From: Pyrocephalus nanus
Lineage: Eukaryota; Chordata; Aves; Passeriformes; Tyrannidae
Direction: 5' to 3'
Length of the DNA: 64,000 nucleotides
Assembly (NCBI GenBank): GCA_038380795.1
Contig: CM076259.1
Location: 66,803,741 to 66,867,740, forward strand
Part shown: one piece after another, positions 37,001 through 51,100 of the stretch
Layout: the number at the start of each line of letters is the position of its first letter
Position numbering within the stretch: position 1 is the stretch's first letter
Made by a program: the position numbers and the translations under genes
Notes under the pieces: model-generated
The model's database searches: none
Seen by the model: only the letters and a program-made list of their open reading frames with translations
Told to the model about the DNA's origin: nothing

Positions 37001-40000
37001 AGTAATCATTAAGGTTACTTGGCATCTAATTCTCCTGTCCCCAAAAAAACATGTTTACCAAAGGGTTTCTACAATGGCACAGAAGAACAAGTGATTACAG
37101 ATTTCTATACCGAATAACCTAATCAGCCCTGTACCATCTGGTACATTAAATGTAAATAAGATACATTTCTTCAACATGAGGCCAAATTCTAAATATCTCA
37201 GATTCTACATGGGCCTGCTGTGATATTTTTGATAAGCAAAAAAACCTACTCCCTTGTTCCCTAAATCATAAACACATTCAGGAAACTAGATGATCAGCTT
37301 AGATGTATTATTTATATATATGAGCAGTGTTACTAGAATGTTCTGTCAAAGAAAGAATCTGTCATCACAACTCTTCAAGAGAAAAAAGTCTAACAAAGGT
37401 GTGGTGCTTGGTTAAGCATGTAAAGAATATAGATAATATACTTGTACTCCTTGTACCAAGAAACTTTAGATGTGAAAATATTTCTCAACAAATGGTAGAT
37501 CCCTAAATAATTGCTAAAGTGGAGGTAAAATACCAGGAAAAAAATATTATATTGCCCCCAATTCAGATTTAAAAAAAGGTTAGTTTATAAAATCCTAGAC
37601 AACAAGAATTCATACATCCACTTAGCAGCTCTCCTTCCAAGTTTTCCCCCCATGTTTTTGGGGTAATTCTTCCCAATTTGATTTCATTTGGTTATTTTCT
37701 CTAGCGCTACATTAAATCAGAATCTTACAATTCTATTTATCCAAAAACTTAAGTTAATAAATTTGAGACCTTGAAAAATGGTACTAGACGTACATAGGGA
37801 TTTTTAAGAGAATTCTCTTTTGTCAGTCTAGTCTAGTTACTCTGCTGGCCATGGAATACATCAGGAACTTTCCACGAGTACCTACCAAGCAGGTTTGTTG
37901 ATAGAGAGGTTCACCAAATTAGCAAGGCTTAGTGAAAAACGTTTTGAAAAAAAGTACTCAGTAGTATTTACATTTTTACGAGAAAATAATCAAATTATGT
38001 TCTGTGATGTTTTTCAGACTAATATGGAAGCATTCAGTGTTTCCACATAAGCCAACTTACACTGAAAAACAATGAAAGCATTAACAATGATTTGTAGCCA
38101 ACCATTTGCTGAAAATCCACAAGTTAAAAAATTTTGATGCAAAGTTTTGATAAACATTTTATTACTCTGCACATCATTCACAAAATATTCATAAATGTCT
38201 TAGCAAAAAGGACTGATACGAATGACCGATGCATGAAACTATTACTGAAAGCCTTTAACCACCTGTAAAGTATTGCCCAATTCCAGGCAAAACTCAGCCA
38301 ATGTCCCTACCAACCTTAGAGCTCAGCACTCACAAACTGGTCTTACATTTCCACGTCATTCCTCCTCGGGCAAGCAGTGCCAGATACCGCATGAGGATTC
38401 TGTGCACTTGGTAAATACAGCTGATGTGAAAAAGGTGTAAGACTGGGCAGTTACTTCTTTTCAGTCGTTCCTCATTACTCAGTCTTGCTTCAACAATTCT
38501 ATACCTATGATGTACAACATCAGGAGTGGTGGCAATGGAGGTGCCATGCCTGACACGCACATCTAGTATGTTAACCATATGCTGCAACTGAGTTTCTCTC
38601 TTTCTTTGCTTGTCTTTGTTCATTTTCATTTCCACCAAAGGGATTATTTCTTCCCAAATGAACCTCCCTCTGTTTACTATCCTTCAACCAGACATTTAAG
38701 TTCATTTTGTTCTTCTGACCTCACAACTGAGAGTGCATCTCAATTTTTACATTTCTCTACTAAAATAAATATATCAAGTAGAGATAGATAGGTCTGACTG
38801 AAACTAAGCCTTTTAGTGGCTTTAAAACAACCTCAACTGTTCAGGAAGAAAAAATTTAAATCAATTTTTACCAAAACTAGCACTTTCTGGTGTCCGTTCC
38901 TCAAACTTATTGTTGGTCCTAGTCAAACAAATATGCCTGGTACTGTTCACTAGGCGCTGAGGGACCATGGCCTGAATTTGTATAGCCAAAACCTCTCATC
39001 CTGCAAGTATGGATGGCTCTACTCCAAGCTCATTAACCTGGGAGCAAGCAGTTTGCCTCTCTAACCCCCTTGAACTCCTCTTGCTTCCCACTGCCACCCT
39101 TCTTCTGGGACCAGGCAGCACCGAGGACATGAGCTGACCTCAAAGACGGAAAAAGAGCCAAATTTGTGAGAAGAATAACACTGGCTAGGAAAAAAACCTA
39201 CAGAGGCAGACAAGATGCAGGGATTGGAGCTAGCACTGCCTGAAAGGGGAAACTGATGTAATAAGTCCTGGTTGGAAGGATGGAATATCATCAGCAAAGA
39301 AACATGGACTCCAAGGGGTCATGTGAGGTGAGTCTGCAAATTAAGGAAATTACGCACTTTAAATCCTAAGCAAGCCATTGCTTAGATACAACCGGGAGGC
39401 CTATGAGATGAAGATGAGGGTGGGAAAGAAATGGTGCTCATTTCCCTGTTTGTGGGGTTGGCTGGAAAGGCTGTGGCGCTTGGTTGGATGTGAAGAAGAG
39501 TGTCCCAGACTGGAGGAGATTGGTCAAGCCTGGAGTGACCACAAAAAAGGACCTGTGCCAAGTAAAGCAAAACACCCTACCAGTTCCTGGCATGGGACCT
39601 GAAGCTGCTGATCTTCACCATTCCTCTGCTGTCAGCAGATATCCCTGAAACCCAGTGGTGAAACATCCTGTCCCACTGCAACACCCGTCCACAAAAAATA
39701 AAGGCAAGAAGTGCGTATTGCAGTAATTGCCCATTAAGGGTCAGACCAAAACTAGCACAGACAGCCTCCTCCTAACACTGCCCAGACTGCTTGATTATTG
39801 AGGTTTACTAATTTTCTTTTAACTTGGGTTTTGGGAAGGTAGGATTGGGATGGCTAATTCTGACATTTTACCCCCAAAATGAATGTCCTCGTATATAAAC
39901 TATGAATATGCGTACTTGGAAAATATATATATTTTTAACATCTCTGGAATGGACTTTGATTCAACTCACTGACCTGGTATGTTATAGTACATATTGTTAT

Positions 40001-41314
40001 AGAAAAAATACTAAGAATGAAAACCTAACCCTTTCTGTGCACCTTCTTTGAGTCTTTATATATATTATACAGTTTACAGTTAAAGGCTAAATAGGACAGA
40101 ATTTGAATTATGAGGAGGACAACCCACTGACACCATACATAGACCAGTAGACCCCAGTAGAGACCATTTACCACAATGCTCTGGAGCTGACCATGAAAAC
40201 TTCCTTGTTTCAAGTTCTTATCCTATGGGAATAATACTTACTGATTACTGAGAGGTTATTAGTCTTCAGAGATCTTCTTTAGATGGGGATAACATAGACT
40301 ACTTCCAGTTAACAAAAGGAAAAATGTAGGGAAGACTCATGAGTTTTTCCAATACTACAATATCAAAATTTAGAGTTACAATATTGGAGCTAAAACATAT
40401 TCAATAAAAAATTAAATGCATTCTAACCACGAAACCCTTTTAATATTATTTTTTCTGATTTTTAAGGGCTGAATACAAATAGCAGATAACAAAATCTATC
40501 ATTATTCACAATACTTTCCCTGTTCTAAAGTTAAGCCTGCAGTGCGTATCTATGACAACTCCCATTATTTGAAATGCTCACATCTGAAATCTGAGACAAG
40601 TGTACACACTCAGTATTTCATTATACTTTTAATCTTAAAACAATAATTATCTCAACAACTAAACTAAAATGAACTAAAACTGATTATTTTTTAATAGCTA
40701 ACAATATCACAATGATACTATAACAAAAGCAGAAGAATCTGGGTATTTACTTGTTTTCTTCAGAACAGAGTTAATACAAAACTAGTATAGTTTTGTACAT
40801 GATCTCCATGTTATTAGTTATCACATCACTCTTAAGTTTTTTCTGGAGAATTAATTTTTAAACAGAACAAACATCAATGTTCAAAGAAGGTGTTTGTAAC
40901 AGCTGCTTAATAACTTTTCATTTCTTAAGCTTATATCAACTTCAGAATATATGACAATACCTAAAATTAAATTCTGCTAGAGACAAAACTGTTTGGTATT
41001 TCAAGAAGTAATACATATAAAACATCAGATTAGACACCCAAAGATAAACTGTATGTAAAAAAATTCTCTTGAGCCCCCTTAAGGGATATATATATTAATT
41101 TAATGGAAATTTCTTATATGCTTCCCATGGTGAGAGGGGCAACTAGACACAAACTATTTTTCTTGCTTGTCCAGAGAAAAAGTGGAAAAAATGGAAAAGG
41201 AAAAAAAGCCTTTTATTTTGGTGCATGAATTATTTTTCAACGAAAAGAATACTTATATTTTCAAGCCCCTTAGAATCTCCCCATTTAAAATTAAAGGAAG
41301 AGAAGTAACTATTA

Positions 41315-41733
41315 AAATCATAGAATCAAAGAATAAGCCAGGTTGGAAAGGGCTTCTGAGATCATCAAATCCAACCCTTGATCCACTACCACTGTGGTTA
41401 CTAGACCATGGCACTAAGTGCCACATCCAATTTCATCTTAACCTCGAGGGGTGGAGAATCCACCACCTCCCTGGGCAGCACATTCCAATGTCTGATTACC
41501 CTCTCTGGAAAGAATTTCTTCCTAATATCCAACCTAAACCTCCCCCGGCAGAGCTTAAGATCATGCCCTCTTGTCTTACTGATAGTTGGCTGGGAGAAGA
41601 GATCGACACCCACCTGGCTACAACCTCCTCTCAGGTAGTTGTAGAGAGTGATGAGGTCCTCTTCTCTAGACTAAACAGCCCCAGCTCCCTCAGCCTCTCC
41701 TCACAGGACTTGTCTTTGAGTTCCTTCACCAGT
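41315..41733 (-). mobile_element. CR1 LINE fragment (3' end)
   Basis: It begins AATCATAGAATCAAAGAA and continues with CCAGGTTGGAAAGGGCTTCT, AGATCATCAAATCCAACCC, TCCAACCTAAACCTCCCC and CAGCCCCAGCTCCCTCAGCC. This is the well-known antisense reading of a CR1 3' end. A 191-codon open frame on the plus strand (41167-41742) overlaps it, but it is only the complement of CR1 sequence plus flanking DNA and not a gene. The element is well preserved over about 420 bp. Confidence 0.96.
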
Positions 41734-42014
41734 CTAACATGAGAAAAATCTAACATGAGAAAACTAAAAGCTGTAAAAGTGCAGCTGTTTCATAAATGGC
41801 TTGGCATCTCCCAAGTTTGCTTCAATAAATCATGACTTCTGCATTCAAGCAACACAGAAGACAGGTTCTGATACAGAACATCTGCACAAACAGGGCCGTG
41901 GTTCCTCTGTGGGGCTGCCTGGGGCAGGGCTGCAGCATAATTGTGCCAATTAGCTCAGGTACCTCCTTCCAAATTGGTCAATTTCACCTCTTCTACCCTA
42001 CACATCCACACACA

Positions 42015-42484
42015 AATCATAAAATCGCAGAAAGGTTTGGGTCGGAGAAGGGTCCTTCAAAGATTATCTAGTCAGTCCCCCTGCTGTGGGCAGGGACACC
42101 TTTCACTACACTAGGTTGCTCAAAGCCCCATCCAACCTGGCTTTAAATATTTCCAGTAATGGGGAATATACAGCTTTTATGGGCAACCTATTTGAGAGTC
42201 TCACCAACTTCATCATACAACATTTCTTCCTTATGTCCAATCTAAATTTATGCACTTCCAGTTTAAAATCATTGCTCCTTCTGCTGTTGCTACAAAGCCT
42301 TGGCAAAAAGCCTTTATTTATCTTTCCTATAAGCCCAGTTTAAATACTGAAAGGCTGCAAAAAGGTCTCCCCAGAGCCTTCTCCAGAGTGAGCAACTCCA
42401 TCTTTCTCAGTCTTTCTTCATAGGAGAGTTGTTCCAACCCTCTGATTATTTTTGTGGCCCTCCCCTGGAACAGGGCTAAATGCT
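42015..42484 (-). mobile_element. CR1 LINE fragment (3' end), more diverged
   Basis: It begins AATCATAAAATCGCAGAAAG, then TTCAAAGATTATCTAGTC, GGTTGCTCAAAGCCCCATCC and AACCTGGCTTTAAATATTTCC, and ends at the CCCTCCCCTGGAACAGGGC block. The copy lies about 280 bp from its neighbour CR1 in the same orientation. It carries more substitutions and looks like a different, older insertion and not a tandem duplicate. Confidence 0.93.
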
Positions 42485-45083
42485 CTCATCTACAACACAG
42501 ACTATACTTTTTGGCTGGTACAGAGCCAACTACTCCCCCACCCACAAAAATGGGTTTTTTGAGAGGCACAGTGATAGTATATATGAAAATCATGCTATGA
42601 TCAGTATGATTTTTGCAGCACTCTCTTTCCTGTTTCAACCGCTTGTCTGGTCCATTATTTGCAATACACAACACAGGGGCAAGGTTGGCAGCTACCGCTC
42701 ATCTTTACAGATACTTCGGCCATGGCAAGAATCTTATCTTCTGTGTACTTCCCAAGTAACAAACTTCATGGTAACTGCTGCACCAGCAAAGAACAACAGG
42801 TCTACCAGTTGCATCTCTAACTGAACAGGCCAGTTTTCAAAAAAGAAAAGGTAGAAGCAGGTATGGAAAATTTTGATGACAAGGAAGGTTTCCTGTGCCC
42901 TCAGTAATGATATAATAGAGAAAGTTAAATGCTTCAGATTGACTTTGTAAGAAGAAAAAAAAATCCCCAACAAACAAAATCCATCACACTAAATAGAGAC
43001 CTACCTAGCTAGCAGGCAAGTGGTTTCTCAGAGCAGTACAACATCCCACTGACTGTCATGCTGATGCTGGGCTAAACCACCCAGCAACCTCACCATCTGC
43101 CACTACACTCCAGCACCTAAGTCCCAGTGGAAGAAGGAAGGTTCAGTTGGGAAACCCAAGTCCCACAATGACCTTTGTTCTGCATTTTGTAAGAAAATAA
43201 TGACATTGACGAGGGAGTCTGGAGTTCTGATTCCATTATTTACATAATCACTGGATTGAATCAGTGAAGGGTATTTTGTAAGCAATGTGTGACATGGTGC
43301 AAGCCTGTCTTCCTCTAGCATAGCTGTCGGCAACCTCTGGCTTATATACCAAATGTGGCATGTGGGTAGATGGTGAATAGCACATAGCAGGAATTAGCTG
43401 ATACAATCATCTGTCTTTCAAGGAATCAAGACGTCATGAATTAACTGTCTGGTAATACACAGCCAGTTAAGAGAAAAGTCCTCCTGAGAACAACACAGTT
43501 GAAAATTTGCATAACAAGTAAACTATGATCCAAATATTCTCTTTCTCTCTCCTGTCCTGTAAATCTTAAAACCTGTAAAGCAGATCAGTTTGAAAAGTGT
43601 GCATCAGAAGATCCCATCTCAGAACAACGGCCTCATAACTGCACCTCATAAACCACAAAAAAGCCTCATAAATAGAGCTCTCCTTGCACATGTGGGAGAC
43701 AGACTTGAATCCCTTCAGGCACTGGTGCAAACTGAACCCAAGTCTTCCACATCATTAGTGGTTAAGTGACCCATACTTCTAAGAAAAAAAAAAAGCAGGA
43801 ACATTACCTGCTATTTCTGTACTTTAAAATACAGTGTTTCAGGGCATGTAAAGCAGAGTCTGAGTCACAGCAGTAGAAGTTTTACCATCTCAACCACCAG
43901 GTCAGATACCCTCAATGAGAGAGATACACATCACCATTCTTCCTAGTGCTGATTAAATGCATGCAGCACTGAGCTGCTCTGCCCTTAAGGAGACCACAAA
44001 CTCATAAACAAGGTTTTAGGCCTTAAGAAATACAACGTATTATTAGTAAAGAACATTACAGTCCTCCAAATTTTTTGTACTCAAACAGAGATTTAAGGAT
44101 TTCTCTTTTGATTTAAGAACTGAAATCTCTATTGACATTTTGTTCCTGTTTATTTTGCTGTGTAGAGAATTAGAGGCAAAGGAAAGTCAGATTCACACTT
44201 GCCTATGACTAGGTGTCCAAGCAACTAGCTGACATGGGCAACAGTGGGCAACTTTAACATGACAACAGTGCCATGAAAAGACTTTATAATCCCATTACAA
44301 GACTTTTATAGAATGACTCACAGTTAATATAAACCCAGGTGGTCTTCACAGACAGATGAGGTACTTGATCATATTATACGGTAAAAAGAACTTTGATATA
44401 GAAGGGGCTATTCCTCAAGCGAACTAAGCATTTCTGAGCACTCCAACTTCAAACCAAATAACTCTACAGCTTTGACAGCCATTTATATTCAACTACTAAC
44501 TATACAGTGCCTGCATAGGATATAATTGATAGCTTTACTGCTTTATTATACTGGAATCTAATGACAAAGGTTGATTTTCCCCTTCCCCCCCCCTTCTCTC
44601 CCTTTTAAAAAATGAGTTGTTCTTACAGAGAAGGAAAATACCAGTTTTATTTTACTATCTGTCATAGATATTACACTTTATTAAACTTAAAGGAAGTTCA
44701 TGATCATACTGAAAGGTCATCACTTGGGCATATAAACCCAACTGTAGTAGCCCAAAGATTTAACTACAGTGTCTGTGCTACATGGAAGACTACAACAAAA
44801 CCGGTACACTTGCAGATTAAACAAAGTAGATTTTGCTTGCCAAATTCTGTATTTTGTGTGTGAACATATCATCCTCTGAAATTTGCTTATTTCATTTTAA
44901 GATGCATTATGTGTTCAGTATAACATCAGCCCAGACATCAGTCCCATGGGATGTAGGTATGCCAAGAGCAACCAGGGCTGTTGCTACACAAACTAATGAC
45001 TCCTATTCTGACGGAACCCCTTTCCAACTGGCCAAAAATGCGAGCTTACCAACTGATCCACTCTGACGATTAGAAATATATCC

Positions 45084-45123
45084 CTGATAGTTAAAAGAGT
45101 AGGCTGATAGTTAAAACAGTAGG
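45084..45123. repeat. Tandem duplication, 2 x 20 bp
   Basis: Two adjacent 20-bp units beginning CTGATAGTTAAAA and ending AGTAGG differ at a single G/C position. It is a small and probably recent local duplication. Confidence 0.9.
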
Positions 45124-48100
45124 GCTGTCTGGCTGCCAAAAAAAACCTAAAAAAACTTAATGTGTGAATCTGTTGAGGGAAATCTCAAGTTATTTATTCA
45201 TACTCAGAATCTCAAAAGAGAAAGAACATTTGTTTAGACCAGAATTTGAAGACTGTGCCCTGCTTCAGGCATCGACGCTCTTTCAGAATGCTGGTCATGA
45301 TGTACCCAAACGTGAAAGATTTAGGAACATTAATAAGACAAAACAACCAATCTTTTTATAGCATTACGTAAGATGTAAACCTAAGAAAAGGAGAAGTTTG
45401 GCAAGGAGAACCTAATTCATGCTTCACCTTCATTCTACCTGTCTCCAAAGAGAGTATATATACAGAACAATATTATCACATATAATCTTAGAAATACTGA
45501 TTACACACCACAATTCTGGTGTCAAATCGTATCTCCCTTAAATCCTGAAGTAACAGACACTACTACATAGGGATATGTTTATCCCTGAGAGGCTAAGACA
45601 GTTACCTTTGGAAAACCAGTTTACCTTGTAACTCTTTCAAGATTCAGAAATAAGTCTCAGGATGATAATGCAGCACTTGCAATAGCAATTATGTACAACA
45701 AAGGTAACATACAGTAACTGGTGGTGCTTGGAAAGGTATCATTAAGTTCATTAAGTTCATGTTGAGTTCAACAGCCCTCTCCCGCATGAAAGGTTGTGAA
45801 TGATGTGAGACATTTTTTTCCAGTATTCCCCTTACAGATTAGTTTCCTCCAGTAAAACAGCTAGTCTGGCTATCTTCAAAAGAGCAGTCAAATCCTCCTG
45901 GGGAACAGATGTTTTTGGGTCTTGCTTTCAATATTTCAGATCTATCAGAAAGGTCAAATCCATGGTATACAAATAGTAAGAAGTGTGCCACTCATTTAGC
46001 CACCACATCCACTTTTGGTAGTGACATAGAACACTGTAAAAACTAAGGAAGAATTAAAAAATTACATAAAACAGAGGGAAATTTGAATAGATTAACTCAA
46101 TTAGTTCATCTAACTCATAGCTAGAGGAGCTAAGAAAGAAAATTAGGAAAAACAAGCCCCCCTAGAGTCTTGAATTTGCCCTGTAGAGGTGTGCTCACGT
46201 ACGAACAGGGAAAGATCTCCGGGCACGGTGATCTTGAAACCATAACTAGCACTGAACTCCATTCCCCAAACAAAAGGATATATGCAAATAAAATAAAAAA
46301 GCTAGAATACGATGGATAAGCAAGATTTCAGGTTGGGAGCTGCATACTCAGCCCTTTTTAATCCCTAACTGCAGACCTCAAGCCACAAAAGGGGTAAATA
46401 ATGAAAAAGGGAAGCAAGGGAAGCAAAGAGCCTCTACAGAAGGGACAGCCTCATTCAGTAATTCTGATTTCCTCCATCTGTCAATATCCAGTTCGTTTTG
46501 TCCAGATTAACTTTTGGCCAAAGGTACACGTGGTCAGAACGAAGCATCAGTAAAAATATGAAAAGCACAGTAGGAAGCAGAAGTAGCACAGTGTTACTCA
46601 TCCAAACTAAAACAGAGTTGACAACAGGATGCTCCAGAAGGACTTGTTTTCTTCTTCTTTAAATAAAGCACCACTGATAGGCTTTTATAAGGCATTAGAC
46701 TTTGAGGATGTCCAGAATACTGAATTTTAACTTCAGCTTAGGTTTCCCAGGAAGGGTATTAATATCTTTAGGGCAACCATGAGAACCACAGTTATTGAGC
46801 ATATCTAATACCAGAAACCAGTGAAGTGTTTCAATTTATTCTCAACAGAAAATTCTGAAGTGACCAACATAATAAAAATATCTCTATAGTAATAAATTAC
46901 TTTGATAAAATGGAGTAATATTCATTATTTACATTCGTAACAGAGACAGTTTTGAACAGGAAAATTAAAAATACATGGCAGATCAGAAAGAATGAGTAGG
47001 GCACATATGAACTGCTGCCTTTTCTGTTTTACAGTGTACCACAAAAGTAATGAAAATTAAAGTATTTAATCTCAGCTTCTATTACTGAAGTCACAATGTA
47101 GCCTGGTATAATTTCTGATTAACATACTATTACTGTAGCTAAAAAATGAATGGAAAGATAATAAACACTTGTATGGTTACTAAATGTCACGCGACCAAGC
47201 TCAGTTTGGAGTTGAATTAGATTAACTGAATCAGTTCACCTTGTGAAATAACAATTTCTGATAAAGTAGCCTGCAAACATAAAAACCAAATTTTATTTTT
47301 CTATTAAAAGCAACTAAATTTAACTGATCTCCAAGAACAATGAGCTGCAGCTTTTTGCCTGCTTTATCTACCAAGATTACTAACAAAACAAGAACAGGCA
47401 CTACTGGGAGGATTGCAGACAGCCTCACGTGTCCCTAAAGCCTTGGGCACCTACAAGACCACCACTGTGCTCCAGCAATGACTAACTTCATCAATGGTTA
47501 ACTCACTCCGCCCGCCATCTGCTTACACCACAGTCAGAAAGGTGGCAAATGCTTAACGGGGAGGAAACTGATGACTGAGTATTTGGCAGCTATAATCGGC
47601 ACAGCACTTATTTTTGGGTGATGAATCACCGCTTTTATCCCAGCCACACAGTGCTGGTACATTCACTGCACAGAAACACTTTTTCATGGAAGGAGCTGGG
47701 ACAGGGCAATGAACAACACTCTTGGAAGAGCCATGTCAAGAGATTGCTTTGGACAGACCAGAAGATCTTATGGTCAAAAGTTGCTGTGCAAAATACCGCT
47801 CACCATCATTCACCATCCATACATCAAGCTCTGGGAATACAGGACTACTTGTCTGGAGATCTCCTGAAGTTTGTTTATAGTCAGTAAGGACTATAAACAT
47901 GTTTTCAGTCATGTTTTCTTTCATAAAGAGTGAAAACAAGACCGAGGATACAATGAAGACATGCAAGGTGTCAGTGATGGCCTCCAGCGAAAAAGCTCAA
48001 TCTCCCCCCAGGCAGGCCACTTGCATTAAAGTCATGTCACACCACAATAATAATTCTTCAAGCTCTGTCAAAACCCTGAATGAACTCATAAGAATTGGAA

Positions 48101-51100
48101 AATAGGAAAAAAATTACTAAACAACATTTTGATACACTCAGCTAAAGCACGTCTCTGAAATCCCCCTCTCCACAAAGCCCTTGGCAGCGTCACCACAGGC
48201 AGTCCGGGACCAGGGCCAGGAGACCTACACGATGTCGTCACGGGCTAGAAATTGCATTTCAGCTACCTTCAAAGCCCACAGAGATGACAGCGAGGCGAAG
48301 CATCTTTATTTGACCTACAGTGCACGTGCTCTTCAGTGGTGCTGTAGCTTGTCAAGATTTATTTGCCCTTCTCCCCTTGCCTCTCATTTAGAATCTGGGA
48401 CTAGTTCAAGGACTGACATAAGCTTTTGGTACATCCTCCATGGTCTCTTGAACATGGAATTCCACCACAGCAGCACTCTCCGTCACAGGATAATTACATA
48501 TAGGTCAGCAACTACTATCTGTGGCATATCAGCTCTATTGCAAATGACATGCTAATAAAATTATAACAGATCCACTGACATTTTTGTCTCAATATTAAGA
48601 AAAGTGACAGAATCATTGAACACATCATACACACTTCAGGGTAGTGAATGGGTAAGACCAGTGCTTTTGCTTTAGTGTTTACTTTAGTGGAATCCAAAAT
48701 CCCTAACAAACAAAGCAGTAGATTTCCTTTTGCCACCCCAAAACAGGCACCTCATAATTTCAACACCTGCCTTACTACTGCCTACCAGATTACTCTGTTC
48801 TTTTCATTCTGCCTTTAAACTGACATAAACGAGTGACAAGGCTTTTTTATAAGCTCAAAACTGAGAATGCATGTCTATATCAATGTACACCACAGTGATC
48901 TGCAGAACAACTGAAAAACCTGCGTAAAACACTGACTTCACTTGAGTACCTCCTTCTCTCTTTGGTGTGCTTTTTTTTCCCTTTGCAAACTCTTTAGGGA
49001 AAAAAAAAACCAAAACGAACTAACAAGGTTCTTCCTGTTTACCCAGTTAAGTTTTTATTACATTTCACTCAATATCCCAATGAACTTGGTAGCTTGAGAA
49101 TTTCCGACTCATTTCTGCTTATGACAGTTGGTTTTACACCAGCAAAACCCTAATATCGTCCCGTCAAACATCAAAATAAAAGAAAGTGAATTCTGACAAA
49201 ATCAGCTCTTAATCCCATTAGATTTCAAGCTGTGCTCATGAATTTGCTCCTTGGGGGCCAATCACTAAACTGCTTTTTTCAGCTCTGGCTTCTTACTTTT
49301 TATATCTTCTTCAGAAATTCAGTATCCGCTCACAACATTCAGCAAGAAATATTTTTGTAGTGAATATACAGCACACTGTGGTAACTTTTGCCCAGAAATA
49401 GATCCCTAATACACACTGCATATATACTCGTTGCTTCCAACTGGCAATATCTCAGCATGTAAAACAGATCTAGTGTAATAAGGCTACTGCTACTCCTCAT
49501 TTCCACTGTCATCTCTGGAGCATAATTGTGATCAATCGTTTGCAATTCAATTATAATTTAAAGGACATAACAGCAACATCATACATCACTCTGTAAAGCA
49601 ACGATGTCTATCTAAAAACTTCTTTATCAATTGTCCTGAATCTGAATTTAAACCCTACTCTTATTTATTAATTATCATACAGAACAGTAGAAAATTTTTC
49701 AAAAAAACCCACAGTTCTGCACGATGCTATTGGATACATCAATGCTTTTAGAGTGACTAATACAAAAAAGCCACAATACAAATACAGTGAGGTGTTCTGC
49801 ACTGAAAACAATTCTTTCTGTAACCTAATATCACTTTCCAAAAAAGGAACTTACACAATCAATATTCTCTTAGTTTAGTGTTAGTATCAGGCAGTTCCAA
49901 TTTAAGTTTCAATACAGTCACCTATTAAGAGCCCATAACAAGACTCAGCAGTACTGTAAATAAATTAACCTATACAGGAGATTTCAGTAACATACAAAAA
50001 GAACTAAAATTTGTAGAAATTGTTTTGTTAGTTCACACATTAGTGTAATCTTTTAAATAGGACATGTAAACCAAGATGGGGGATTTCAGATAGGAGTCTC
50101 CCTCTGCTATGGAATATGCTACTTCAAAATTTCCATAGAAACAGTAAAACCATTTTGAACTGCTGTCAGACTACCACCACTAGTATTGCCTGAAACACCT
50201 GAGCCCACATCTATGAAACTCTTTCAAATCTTTTGGCACTATATCAGAGTGAGAGTGCCTGACATCTTGCATCCTGAGTTATAAAGCCTCTGAAAAAAGA
50301 GCAGGGACAATGCTACAGCTGGAAAAATATATATATTTTTAATGAATTAGTTACATCTGTGACTATATAGACATCTTTAACAGATTGACAGAATTGAAGA
50401 CCTATCTATGCAACTGGTTGGATACCTAAATCCCCTTTGTTTAATCCAAACTGGGAATGTATGTGGGTCTGGAGCACAGTCTGTATACTATAAAGCAGAG
50501 ATTTACCTACAAGCCCTGTCCATCTGTCTTTCTGCTTCTTCCCTCCTCTCCTCTACCATGTACATGTCTACCACCAGTGTAAAACCAAGGGTAATCATTT
50601 CTCAACCAGCCTGTCAAACACCCACTGCTGCGCCATAGCTGGTTAATCAAACACGTCCCTTTTGAAACCTACATGCGGGCACTTCATCTGCCACTTCAAA
50701 TTAGTGACTCCGAATATTCAGGTCCATTTGCAAACCACAGTCTGTCCCAATCCATTATCACATGACACTTGGTCAGCAAGCAGATTGTAAATTAACATTT
50801 CCATCTACTGCTGTAGCCTTTTAGCCATAGTAATTACAATAAAATCTCTTTAATCAGCAGACTCATAAAATAACCAAGATGGATGTCTTTTATTTGAGGA
50901 AGACCTTGTGATACACATTATGTCACCAGCTGCACGGGGAGAATATCAGACTTTGCTAAGGTAGCAAAGCAGGAAGCTTTCTCACACTCAAGCCAGAACC
51001 AGCTATTTGAGTTCCTCAGTGATGCAATGCCTTCTGCTGCGATTATACTGAAACAAATAACATATTTCTAGTTTTGTCTTCTATTCTCTGTGTATTTCCA

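Noticed and set aside
41167..41742. 191-codon open frame on the plus strand
   Set aside because: Most of it is the complement of a CR1 3' end (41315-41733); the peptide has no domain and is a repeat artefact.
47618..47887. Plus-strand frame with LLWTDQ resembling the WTDE motif of Tc1-type transposases
   Set aside because: Only a few residues match; no other transposase motifs or terminal repeats are seen.
48181..48555. 124-codon plus-strand open frame
   Set aside because: It depends on a non-ATG start, shows no domain or splice signals, and sits in intron.
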